From contig WFUK01000280.1 of NCBI GenBank assembly GCA_015485015.1, positions 1-9,076 of the forward strand: a stretch of DNA of 9,076 bases, given 5' to 3'. Origin of the DNA: Paracoccaceae bacterium (lineage in GTDB: Bacteria > Pseudomonadota > Alphaproteobacteria > Rhodobacterales > Rhodobacteraceae). A model generated the notes under the pieces. That model was not told the DNA's origin. It saw only the letters and a program-made list of their open reading frames with translations, and made no database searches. The translations under genes were made by a program, and so were the position numbers. This document shows, in pieces, positions 1 to 6,396 of the stretch (position 1 is the first letter of the stretch; every line of letters starts with the position of its first letter).

Positions 1-578
1 ATAAGAGACAGGAGCGTGGCCATGATAACAACCGCCCCGACCACCCCGCGCCGGCTGAGCAAAAGCCCGCCCGACAGCACAATCAAAAACCCCAAACCAT
101 GCACGCCAATCACGCTTGTGGCTTGAATGAGCGGGGTTTCGACCCAGTTATAGGCCATCAATGCCCACGGAAATCCGGTGAAAATATAGCTGCGAAGCAA
201 TTCGGCCAAGGTCCAGAATCCGGCAAATACCAAAGCCGAGCGCCAGCGCCATGCCAGCGCAAAACCAAGCCCCCAAAACAGCGCCATGCCGCCCGCCATC
301 AAGATAAGCGCAAAAGGAGCCATCCAGCCATAGCGCTCCACATCCACCAAAAACGGCTCGACAATCCACGACAGTGTCAGGCCAAAATAGCCAAGCCCCG
401 CGCCCCAGCCCATGGCAAAGCCGCCCTTCCAGCCCGCCGTGGCCCGCAAAAGCAACAGCAGCAGCGGCAGGGCAATGATCGCCAGCCACGGAAAATCTAT
501 CGGGGCTTGCCCGAGCGCCAAGGCCAAACCTGCCAGCAAAGCCAAGCCAAAGCGCGGCCATTTTCCAAGGTTTTTCAT
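1..578 (-). CDS. lnt: Apolipoprotein N-acyltransferase, N-terminal part (cut by window edge)
   Basis: Lnt transfers an acyl chain from phospholipid to the N-terminal cysteine of lipoproteins in the inner membrane, the last step of lipoprotein maturation. The frame is open from an ATG at 578 to the left edge, giving 192 codons of a protein usually near 500 residues. The start reads MKNLGKWPRFGLALLAGLAL. Several hydrophobic segments follow (about residues 9-25, 31-45, 52-73, 87-109 and 113-128), as expected for the membrane half of Lnt. The family signature is visible as WTLAELLRS (122-130) followed by FTGFPW (133-138) and AYNW (142-145). The nitrilase-like domain with the Glu-Lys-Cys triad lies outside the window and cannot be checked. 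It is the last visible member of the phoH-ybeY-corC-lnt cluster, 93 nt after corC. That gap is larger than others in the cluster and carries an inverted repeat, so lnt may have its own control. Confidence 0.92.
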   Translation of the reverse strand, partial: MKNLGKWPRFGLALLAGLALALGQAPIDFPWLAIIALPLLLLLLRATAGWKGGFAMGWGAGLGYFGLTLSWIVEPFLVDVERYGWMAPFALILMAGGMALFWGLGFALAWRWRSALVFAGFWTLAELLRSYIFTGFPWALMAYNWVETPLIQATSVIGVHGLGFLIVLSGGLLLSRRGVVGAVVIMATLLSL

Positions 579-591
579 GTGGATGCCTTTG

Positions 592-621
592 CGTATAATT
601 GTGGAGTTACCTGATTATACG
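592..621. promoter_or_regulatory. 8-bp inverted repeat of TATAAT-like half-sites ahead of lnt
   Basis: CGTATAAT at 592-599 and its exact reverse complement ATTATACG at 614-621 are separated by 14 nt, so the half-sites are 22 bp apart centre to centre, about two helical turns. The minus-strand reading of 614-619 is a perfect TATAAT, 36 nt upstream of the lnt start. TTGACG lies next to it at 620-625 but is too close to be its -35 box. The repeat could be a dimeric operator, a promoter for lnt, or a weak RNA hairpin. The repeat is seen directly; its role is inferred. Confidence 0.4.
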
Positions 622-671
622 TCAAATTCCGTAGCCAGCAGGGAAACGCAACCAAATTAATCGTGAACACC

Positions 672-1523
672 CTAGGCGGCCTCGTTAAAGCTCACCCGCA
701 ATCGTTTGATTTTGCGCGGGTCAGCATCCAAAACCTCGAATTCATTGCCGTTTCCATCGCAAATCACCTCGCCTACTACCGGCACCCGGCCCGCGAGCAT
801 AACCACAATGCCGCCCAGCGTGTCGATTTCCTCGTCCAGATCATCGGGCAAAAGATCAACCCCCGCCGCCGCTTCTATATCTTGCAGCAAGGCCCGCGCA
901 TGGGCCAAATAGACCCCCGGCGCTTCCTCGACCCATAGCTCGGCTTCTTCTTCGTCATGCTCGTCCACGATTTCACCAACGATCTGCTCCAGCAGGTCCT
1001 CGATCGTTACCAAGCCATCCACCCCGCCATATTCATCAATCACCAGCGCCATATGAATGCGCTCGGTCTGCATTTTTTGCAGCAAAACCGAAAGCGGCAT
1101 CGAAGGCGGGGCGAAAATCAGCGGGCGCAGAAGCTTGGACAGATCAAAGCTCTTGCCCTTGCCAAAGCCATGGCGGAGCGAGAGGTCTTTCAGGTGGATC
1201 AAGCCGAGCGGCTCGTCCAGTGTCTCGCGGTAAACCGGCAGGCGGGTGAGGGTGGAAGAGCCGAATACCTCCACCAGATCATCCAGCGTTGCATCCTCGG
1301 GCACGGCGATGATATCGGCTTTTGGCACCGCGATTTCATCAATTCTTCGCGTTTGGAGATTGTGCAGATTAAGCTGCATCTCACGGGTTCCGGTTGCGCT
1401 GGGCTCGACAGCCTTTGGCGCATCCTCGCTGGCAAACATCCGCTGCCAAAGGGGTTTTTTGGGTGTGGCTACCGCCTGCGCGCGCTGCGCTGCGTTAGAA
1501 GATCCGTCGATAGTGTCGCTCAT
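672..1523 (-). CDS. corC: CBS-pair, CorC/HlyC-type protein
   Basis: This 283-residue protein has the CorC architecture: a polar N-terminal stretch (1-45), two CBS domains (about 61-125 and 130-190; the second includes ALVIDEYGGVDGLVTIEDLL), an acidic linker (DEHDEEEAELW) and a CorC_HlyC C-terminal domain (about 205-280). The second CBS domain and IGGIVV-like core (here LGGIVV) are strong family marks. The length is close to E. coli CorC (about 290), and there is no membrane DUF21 domain, so it is the soluble form. Members are linked to Mg/Co resistance and bind adenine nucleotides through the CBS pair; the exact role in this organism is not shown by the sequence. The start is ATG with AAAGGAG very close upstream (2 nt spacing). 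It lies 26 nt after ybeY, so co-transcription is likely. The name is secure at family level; the transport role is inferred. Confidence 0.9.
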   Translation of the reverse strand: MSDTIDGSSNAAQRAQAVATPKKPLWQRMFASEDAPKAVEPSATGTREMQLNLHNLQTRRIDEIAVPKADIIAVPEDATLDDLVEVFGSSTLTRLPVYRETLDEPLGLIHLKDLSLRHGFGKGKSFDLSKLLRPLIFAPPSMPLSVLLQKMQTERIHMALVIDEYGGVDGLVTIEDLLEQIVGEIVDEHDEEEAELWVEEAPGVYLAHARALLQDIEAAAGVDLLPDDLDEEIDTLGGIVVMLAGRVPVVGEVICDGNGNEFEVLDADPRKIKRLRVSFNEAA

Positions 1524-1549
1524 GGCTCCTTTTCCGTGTTGTGATAATA

Positions 1550-2011
1550 CTAATATGGGTTGTCTATACCCAGTTTTGCAAGGGCTTTGATTTCAAGCGC
1601 CTCCATTATTTCGGCTTCGGCATCCGAAATGTGATCATATCCGAGCAGGTGTAATATCCCGTGTATCAGCAAATGGGTTACGTGATCCTGAACAGAAACC
1701 GCTTTTTCGAGCGCTTCCTTTACACAGGTTTCATAGGCGATGGCAATATCCCCCAGCTCAACTCCCTGTGTATCACCCATCTGTGGCGGATGCTCCAACG
1801 CGGGCCAGGATAGCACATTGGTGGGGCTGGGCCTGCCCCGGAAATCCTGATTAAGCTGCGCGACGCGGGCATCATCCGCCGCCAGCAGCGCGATCTCAAA
1901 TCCCGCCACTTCGCGCCCGCTTACCGCCATTGCAGCCTTGCCAGCCGGACCACAAAGCGCCTCCAGCCCGATCCCGGACCAACGCGCCTCTTCTATCATC
2001 ACCTCGATCAC
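1550..2011 (-). CDS. ybeY: Endoribonuclease / rRNA maturation factor YbeY
   Basis: YbeY is a zinc-dependent single-strand endoribonuclease involved in 16S rRNA 3' end maturation and ribosome quality control in the cytoplasm. The 153-residue product carries the diagnostic zinc motif HxxxHxxxxxH as H117, H121 and H127 in HGILHLLGYDH, plus the conserved R58 in the NQDFRGRPSPTNVLSW region (54-69). The length is typical. The start is GTG at 2011, overlapping the phoH stop in the string GTGA (4 nt), which suggests translational coupling. An ATG at codon 5 is an alternative start that would change little. ybeY next to phoH is one of the most widely conserved bacterial gene pairs, which supports the call. 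Confidence 0.95.
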   Translation of the reverse strand: MIEVMIEEARWSGIGLEALCGPAGKAAMAVSGREVAGFEIALLAADDARVAQLNQDFRGRPSPTNVLSWPALEHPPQMGDTQGVELGDIAIAYETCVKEALEKAVSVQDHVTHLLIHGILHLLGYDHISDAEAEIMEALEIKALAKLGIDNPY

Positions 2012-3006
2012 GCGCGGCCAGCCTTTTCATAGGCGCGCACGATTTTCATCACCATCGGGTGGCGCACCACATCTTTGGCGGTGAAGCGCGTAAAGCCGAT
2101 TCCCTCCACATTTCGCAGCACTTTTTCCGCCTCGACCAAGCCAGATATCGTGCCGCGCGGCAAGTCGATCTGGCTGGGGTCGCCATTAATCGCCATGCAA
2201 GAGCCTTCACCGAGCCGCGTTAGAAACATCCGCATCTGCATGGTTGTGGCGTTTTGCGCCTCGTCCAGTATCACAAATGCGTGCGAAAGCGTGCGGCCGC
2301 GCATGAAGGCCAGCGGCGCAATTTCGATCAGCTTTTCCTCGATCATTTTTTGCACCTGCTTGGCAGGCAAAAAATCATTCAGCGCATCATAAAGCGGCTG
2401 CATATAGGGATCGACCTTTTCCTTCATATCACCGGGCAAAAACCCGAGCCGCTCGCCCGCCTCCACCGCCGGACGGCTAAGAATAATGCGGTCCACGCGG
2501 CCTTCAAGGAAATGCGCCACGGCCACGGCCACGGCGAGATAGGTTTTGCCGGTGCCCGCAGGCCCGAGGCCAAATACAAGGTCATTTTCCAGCAAGGATC
2601 GCACATAACCCGCCTGCGCGGGGCTGCGCGGCTCCACCACCTTTTTGCGCGTGCGAATATCAAGCGCGCCTTTAGGCTCGGGCGCTTCCTCATGGCCTTC
2701 CTCGAAGATCTCGGTCGGCATTTTGATCGCGGCGGCCACATCCCCCGCCTCAACGGTTTTATTGGCCTGAAGCCGCCCGTAAAGCGCCCGCAAGGTGGTT
2801 TCGGCATGTTGGCGCGCTTCGGCCTCACCGCTTAGCACAATCACATTGCCCGCGCGGTCAATCTGCGCACCGGTTCCGGATTCCACGCGCACAAGGTTGG
2901 CATCCAGCTCGCCGCATAGATCGATCATCAGCCGATTGCTGTCAAAGGTTATTCGGGTTTGGGTCGGGGAGCTAGGGGCAGACAATAAGGGCGATTCCAG
3001 TTGCAA
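2008..3006 (-). CDS. phoH: PhoH-family ATPase (probable TTG start)
   Basis: This is a cytoplasmic PhoH-like P-loop ATPase, a family often paired with YbeY and thought to act on RNA. It has 332 residues from the TTG at 3006. An N-terminal KH-like region (about 18-95) precedes the ATPase domain, with Walker A GPAGTGKT at 148-155, RPAVEAGERLGFLPGD at 178-193 and Walker B VILDEAQN at 245-252; all key residues are intact. The start is unusual. A TAA at 3010-3012 closes the frame just upstream, and the first ATG inside the gene (codon 27) would cut into the conserved segment NRLMIDLCGE. Translation therefore must start at TTG (codon 1), at another TTG (codon 8), or at another non-ATG codon, and no strong ribosome binding site is visible. 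The last four bases overlap ybeY. The family call is firm; the start is uncertain. Confidence 0.93.
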   Translation of the reverse strand: MQLESPLLSAPSSPTQTRITFDSNRLMIDLCGELDANLVRVESGTGAQIDRAGNVIVLSGEAEARQHAETTLRALYGRLQANKTVEAGDVAAAIKMPTEIFEEGHEEAPEPKGALDIRTRKKVVEPRSPAQAGYVRSLLENDLVFGLGPAGTGKTYLAVAVAVAHFLEGRVDRIILSRPAVEAGERLGFLPGDMKEKVDPYMQPLYDALNDFLPAKQVQKMIEEKLIEIAPLAFMRGRTLSHAFVILDEAQNATTMQMRMFLTRLGEGSCMAINGDPSQIDLPRGTISGLVEAEKVLRNVEGIGFTRFTAKDVVRHPMVMKIVRAYEKAGRA

Positions 3007-3009
3007 AAG

Positions 3010-3042
3010 TTAGGGTTTTAGAGTGGCGCAATTCGGTGTCAT
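3010..3042 (-). other. Ten-codon upstream ORF in frame with phoH
   Basis: An ATG at 3042 opens a short frame, MTPNCATLKP, closed by TAA at 3010-3012. The stop is one codon before the putative TTG start of phoH and in the same frame. It may be a leader peptide allowing reinitiation, the remains of an older start separated by a nonsense change, or chance. No good ribosome binding site precedes it. The surrounding 150-nt gap (3007-3156) otherwise shows only a weak hairpin (CCCGA 3057-3061 with TCGGG 3080-3084) and no clear promoter. Confidence 0.25.
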
Positions 3043-3129
3043 ACGCAATGCCCATTCCCGACTATCCTACAAGCTGTAATCGGGCGCAGCGAAAATGCGG
3101 ATCTTTCACTGTCATGGCGCCGCTGGTGC

Positions 3130-3155
3130 TTTTGAGTATTTAGGGAAGAATGAAG
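3130..3155. repeat. GAGTATTT-type intergenic motif after miaB
   Basis: The plus strand reads TTTTGAGTATTT followed by AGGGAAGAATGAAG, ending one base before the miaB stop codon. From memory, a motif of the form TTTGAGTATTT plus a purine-rich GAAGA(T)GAAG tail recurs between genes in Rhodobacterales genomes. Only one copy is seen in this window, so the repeat status rests on recall. It could mark a transcript end or a promoter element. Confidence 0.3.
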
Positions 3156-3156
3156 C

Positions 3157-4479
3157 CTAGAGCATCTCGCCAGCCAGTGAATTGCGCTCCGAGTGCAGGA
3201 TTTTGGCATTCACGATCTGGCCAGCCATTTCTGGCCCCGCATCCAGATGCACAGCGTGCAGATAGGGTGATTTGCCAACCATTTGCCCAGCATCACGCCC
3301 AGCGCGCTCCAGAAGCACAGGGATCGTTTGGCCGACCATGCTTTGCTGGAAGGCAAATTGATGTTCGGTGATCAGCGTTTGCAACCGCTTCAGGCGCTCG
3401 CCTTTTACCGCTTCATCTACATGCGCACGATCCGCAGCGGGCGTGCCGGGGCGGGGCGAATATTTGAAGCTATAGGCCGCGCCGTAACGAACCTCCTTGC
3501 ACAGGTCGAGCGTGGCTTGAAAATCCACCTCTTCCTCGCCCGGAAAGCCGACGATGAAATCACCCGAAAGCGCAATATCGGGCCGCACCGCGCGGATGCG
3601 CTCCAGCACTTTCAGATAGCTTTCAGCCGTATGCTTGCGATTCATGGCTTTAAGAACCTTGTCTGAGCCGGACTGCACGGGGAGGTGCAGATAAGGCATC
3701 AGCTTTTCTTCTTCGCCAAAGGCCGCGATCAGGTCGTCGCCCATATCATTGGGGTGCGAGGTGGTAAACCGGATGCGCTTTAGCCCGTCCAGCTTGGCCA
3801 TTTCCTTGATCAGCCTGGCAAGGCTCCAGCCATCGGCCTCATAGGCATTTACATTCTGCCCCAGCAGATTGATCTCGACCACACCGCGCTCCAGCAGATC
3901 GCGGGCTTCTTCCAGCAAGCGGGCGGGCGGGCGAGACACTTCGGCACCCCGCGTATAAGGCACCACGCAAAAGGCACAGAATTTATCGCAGCCTTCCTGC
4001 ACGGTCAAAAACGCGCTGGGCGCGCGCTTGGCTTTCGGGCCGCGCGGCAGCTGGGTGAATTTATCTTCTTCGGGGAAATCGGTATCAACCACGGTGCCGC
4101 CATCTTTTACATGGTCGAGCATCGTAGGCAGGCGATGATAGGCTTGCGGCCCCACCACCAGATCCACCATCGGCTGACGGCGGATAATCTCTTCGCCCTC
4201 GGCCTGCGCCACACAGCCCGCCACCCCGATTTTCAGGTCCGGGTTGGCTTCTTTATGGGGGCGCATCCGGCCCAGTTCGGAATATATCTTTTCTGCGGCT
4301 TTTTCGCGAATATGGCAGGTGTTGAGCAGAATCATATCCGCCCCCTCGGGGCTATCCACCACCGAATATCCGCTCACGCTCAGCGCATCGCCCATGCGCT
4401 CGCTATCATACACATTCATCTGGCACCCGTAGGTCTTGATGAACAGTTTCTTGGATTGCTTCTCCTCGGGCCTGGTCAC
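3157..4479 (-). CDS. miaB: tRNA-2-methylthio-N6-isopentenyladenosine synthase MiaB
   Basis: MiaB is a radical-SAM methylthiotransferase that adds a 2-methylthio group to isopentenyl-A37 of tRNAs reading UNN codons, using two [4Fe-4S] clusters. The 440-residue protein shows the full three-domain order. The N-terminal UPF0004 domain carries cluster cysteines C19 (KTYGCQMN), C55 (LNTCHIRE) and C89 (AGCVAQ). The radical-SAM core has CxxxCxxC as C164, C168 and C171 (CDKFCAFC), and [10 protein letters not shown] and [10 protein letters not shown] follow. The C-terminal TRAM domain occupies about 375-440. MiaB is favoured over MtaB or RimO by the [11 protein letters not shown] start, NTCHIREKA and overall length. 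The start is GTG at 4479, overlapping the stop of the upstream regulator gene as GTGA; the next Met (21) would remove C19, so GTG must be used. Confidence 0.96.
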   Translation of the reverse strand: MTRPEEKQSKKLFIKTYGCQMNVYDSERMGDALSVSGYSVVDSPEGADMILLNTCHIREKAAEKIYSELGRMRPHKEANPDLKIGVAGCVAQAEGEEIIRRQPMVDLVVGPQAYHRLPTMLDHVKDGGTVVDTDFPEEDKFTQLPRGPKAKRAPSAFLTVQEGCDKFCAFCVVPYTRGAEVSRPPARLLEEARDLLERGVVEINLLGQNVNAYEADGWSLARLIKEMAKLDGLKRIRFTTSHPNDMGDDLIAAFGEEEKLMPYLHLPVQSGSDKVLKAMNRKHTAESYLKVLERIRAVRPDIALSGDFIVGFPGEEEVDFQATLDLCKEVRYGAAYSFKYSPRPGTPAADRAHVDEAVKGERLKRLQTLITEHQFAFQQSMVGQTIPVLLERAGRDAGQMVGKSPYLHAVHLDAGPEMAGQIVNAKILHSERNSLAGEML

Positions 4480-4901
4480 GAGGCTTTGGCTTTTTTATGA
4501 TGCCCAAGGCCGATCTTCTTGGCCAGCTCCTGCCGCTTCAGCGCATAATTCGGGGCGACCATCGGGTAGTGATCCGGCAGGCCCCATTTTTCGCGATATT
4601 GATCGGGGGTCATATTATAGACCGAACCGATATGGCGCTTGAGCATCTTCATTTTCCGCCCGTCTTCAAGGCAGATCAGATGGTCGTCGGTGATGGATTC
4701 GCAAATCGGCACCGCCGGTTCGGGCCGCTCGAAGGCTTTCATATCCGGCAAGGAAATGCTCGCCAGCTTGTTAAACACCGTATCGATCAGCGCGGTTATG
4801 TCCTCGGGCTGGGTCGCGGCATTGCCCACATGGGCCGCCACAATCGTGCTGGTCATTTTGAGCAATTCAAGCTGCTCTGGGGTCTGAGTCGTGTCAGTCA
4901 T
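4476..4901 (-). CDS. Ros/MucR-family transcriptional regulator
   Basis: This 141-residue protein belongs to the Ros/MucR family, DNA-binding regulators of alphaproteobacteria that often control exopolysaccharide, motility or cell-cycle genes and bind AT-rich DNA. The N-terminal half (about 8-50) is the predicted helical oligomerisation region. The C-terminal half holds the family block [14 protein letters not shown] (77-90), then [13 protein letters not shown] (97-109) and YPMVAPNYA. The Ros zinc finger uses C-x2-C-x9-H-x4-H; here only C77 and H90 remain, position 80 is Asp, and the second histidine site is V94/Y95. Zinc-poor versions are known in this family, so the fold may be metal-independent. 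ATG start with AAAGG 9 nt upstream. It overlaps miaB by 4 nt and is divergent from the cation-efflux operon. Targets cannot be read from the window. Confidence 0.88.
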   Translation of the reverse strand: MTDTTQTPEQLELLKMTSTIVAAHVGNAATQPEDITALIDTVFNKLASISLPDMKAFERPEPAVPICESITDDHLICLEDGRKMKMLKRHIGSVYNMTPDQYREKWGLPDHYPMVAPNYALKRQELAKKIGLGHHKKAKAS

Positions 4902-4968
4902 AATCTTTTGCCTTTATTGGCTGTGTCCGGTTTGATTTGTTGGGTTTTGCTGTTAAACAGGGAATCCC

Positions 4969-4997
4969 CTAACAATCGAAAAACGCATATGGGTCAA
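4969..4997 (-). promoter_or_regulatory. Possible sigma-70-type promoter for the MucR-like gene
   Basis: On the minus strand a good -35-like TTGACC (4997-4992) is followed at 17 nt by TGTTAG, or at 16 nt by TTGTTA, which are weak -10 candidates. A transcript would start roughly 60 nt before the regulator ATG at 4901. The -10 match is poor, so this is a tentative proposal. Confidence 0.25.
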
Positions 4998-5045
4998 ATG
5001 GCACTTCACGCAGCATATTTCAACAGCAGATGCGACAGAATGACC

Positions 5046-5059
5046 TTGATATCCATCAA
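5046..5059. promoter_or_regulatory. Perfect FNR-type box TTGAT-N4-ATCAA
   Basis: TTGAT (5046-5050), ATCC (5051-5054), ATCAA (5055-5059) is an exact match to the FNR/FnrL consensus. The palindrome extends one or two bases each side to CCTTGAT-N4-ATCAAGG (5044-5061). It lies in the divergent region, centred at 5052.5: about 18 nt before the first ATG of the cation-efflux gene, about 45 nt before its second in-frame ATG (5098), and 151 nt before the MucR-like start. Close to the plus-strand start it would suit repression or hide the ribosome binding site AAGG (5058-5061) in a hairpin. Oxygen control is an inference; the sequence match is direct. Confidence 0.6.
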
Positions 5060-5070
5060 GGCGCGCCGCC

Positions 5071-6000
5071 ATGCCGCACCTCGAAAGGGCGGGCCACATG
5101 GGCGCTAATCACGCAAAGCCGGGGCATGGGCTGAACCTTTCGGCGGGCATGGCTTCGGTTACGGTGGCGCTGGCGCTGGTCGCGCTCAAGCTTTGGGCCT
5201 TGCAGCAAACCGGCGCGCTTTCGGTGGCCGCTTCGCTCGCGGATAGCGCGCTGGATCTGCTGGTTTCGCTTACGGGGCTGATGGCCATCATCTATGCCGC
5301 GCGCCCCGCAGATGACGATCACCGCTTTGGTCACACTTCAGCCGAAGATCTCGCCGCGCTCGGACAGGCGCTATTGCTGGCCGGAATCGCCTTGATTATC
5401 GGCTATGGCGGGGTTGTGCGGTTGTTTTCCAGCGCCCCGCCCCAGCTGGAAAACGAGGCAATCGGCATCGGGGTTATGGCGATTTCGATCGGCATCACTT
5501 TGACCCTGGTGCTATGGCAGCGCCGCGTGGTGCGGCTAACGGGGTCCAAGGTGGTGGCCGCGGACAGCTTGCATTATGTCGCCGATCTTATTCCCAATAT
5601 CGGAGCCATGCTGGCGCTCGGGGTATCGTCTTTCTGGGCCTTTCCGCAACTGGATTCGCTAGTGGCGATTTTAGCCGCTGCGGTTTTGCTGCACGGGGCA
5701 TTTCGCATTGGCGGCGCGGCGTTTGACGCCCTGATGGACCGCTCGGCTGACGCAAAAACCATGGAAACCCTCGCCGGGATCATTGAAGGCTGGCCGGAAT
5801 TGCACGGCTATCACGACCTGAAAACCCGCACCGCAGGCACCACATTATTTGTGCAGGTTCACATAGAGCTGGACGGCAACCAAAGCCTGAAAGCCGCGCA
5901 TGATATCGGCAAAGCCCTTAAACGGGGTATTCTGGATGTCTATCCGCAGGCCGATATTATCATTCACAAAGATCTGGCTCAAACAACCGCGAGGGATTAA
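5071..6000 (+). CDS. FieF-like cation diffusion facilitator (Fe2+/Zn2+ efflux)
   Basis: This inner-membrane CDF-family antiporter exports divalent metal from the cytoplasm in exchange for protons. The 309 residues contain six predicted helices (about 26-46, 50-77, 95-118, 129-150, 163-187, 192-212) and a cytoplasmic C-terminal domain (225-309). The transport site is complete: D58 and D62 in SLADSALDL, H168 and D172 in DSLHYVAD. The FieF-type second site is present as D81, H84 and H88 (DDDHRFGH). The cytoplasmic ligands H248, H277, H299 and D301 (HDLKTR, AAH, IIHKD) are also kept. The DD-HD site and DDDHRFGH loop favour FieF-type Fe/Zn transport; the true metal is not proven. Two ATG starts are plausible: 5071 (AAGG 9 nt upstream, inside the FNR palindrome) and 5098 (AAAGGG 8 nt upstream), the second giving an N-terminus closer to E. 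coli FieF. It leads a three-gene plus-strand operon. Confidence 0.92.
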   Translation: MPHLERAGHMGANHAKPGHGLNLSAGMASVTVALALVALKLWALQQTGALSVAASLADSALDLLVSLTGLMAIIYAARPADDDHRFGHTSAEDLAALGQALLLAGIALIIGYGGVVRLFSSAPPQLENEAIGIGVMAISIGITLTLVLWQRRVVRLTGSKVVAADSLHYVADLIPNIGAMLALGVSSFWAFPQLDSLVAILAAAVLLHGAFRIGGAAFDALMDRSADAKTMETLAGIIEGWPELHGYHDLKTRTAGTTLFVQVHIELDGNQSLKAAHDIGKALKRGILDVYPQADIIIHKDLAQTTARD

Positions 6001-6396
6001 ATGGAACGCAAAACCGGCACCTTAAGGGTGCTTTTGGCCATGATCTTCGGGGCGGTTATTGGTGCCAATTTATCCATGGGGCTATTGGTATTCAGGGTTG
6101 GGCCGCCCCCATCCGCCGAGGCTATGAAAATATGGGGTTTTATCCTGGTTTACTGGCTGATCGGCATGGTGGTTTTTGCGGTTATTCCCTTTGTTCTGTT
6201 GCATCTGTCCAACCTGCGACAATGGTATGCAATGACAGCCATCGGCACGATGACTATGCTGGCGCTTAGTATGTTTTTCTTCAAGGGCATCGGAGACGTT
6301 ACGCTGACCTACAGCCTTGCCGCAATCGGCGGCATTGTGGGCTGGGTGGTGTGGCGCGTTGCCTATAAGCGGATTTCAAAAAAGGACGGGAAATAG
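6001..6396 (+). CDS. Small four-helix membrane protein, function unknown
   Basis: I do not recognise this 131-residue protein. It is very hydrophobic, with four likely membrane helices (about 9-31, 44-68, 76-95 and 102-122), a short basic N-terminus (MERKTG) and a basic cytoplasmic tail (KRISKKDGK). By the positive-inside rule both ends face the cytoplasm. Between helices 1 and 2 lies a short Pro-rich loop, GPPPSAEA (34-41). No catalytic or metal-binding pattern is visible. The ATG directly follows the TAA of the cation-efflux gene, with GAGGG 5 nt upstream, and its TAG directly abuts the ATG of the next gene. Such zero-gap packing implies one transcript and probably translational coupling. 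Its role may relate to the transporter or to the exported neighbour; that is inference. Confidence 0.8.
   Translation: MERKTGTLRVLLAMIFGAVIGANLSMGLLVFRVGPPPSAEAMKIWGFILVYWLIGMVVFAVIPFVLLHLSNLRQWYAMTAIGTMTMLALSMFFFKGIGDVTLTYSLAAIGGIVGWVVWRVAYKRISKKDGK

Noticed and set aside
148..561. Minus-strand 137-codon open frame within lnt
   Set aside because: It is a shifted-frame shadow. The frame from the ATG at 578 is open to the window edge and encodes recognisable Lnt segments such as FTGFPW.
957..1544. Plus-strand 195-codon open frame opposite corC
   Set aside because: It is antisense to a clear CBS-domain gene, with His/Gln/Arg-rich composition expected from the reverse strand of a GC-rich gene.
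3057..3084. CCCGA/TCGGG hairpin as a miaB terminator
   Set aside because: Five pairs with a large imperfect interior and no T-run; too weak to call a terminator.
5009..5034. CGCA/TGCG short inverted repeat in the divergent region
   Set aside because: Only four pairs with an 18-nt spacer, which is expected by chance.
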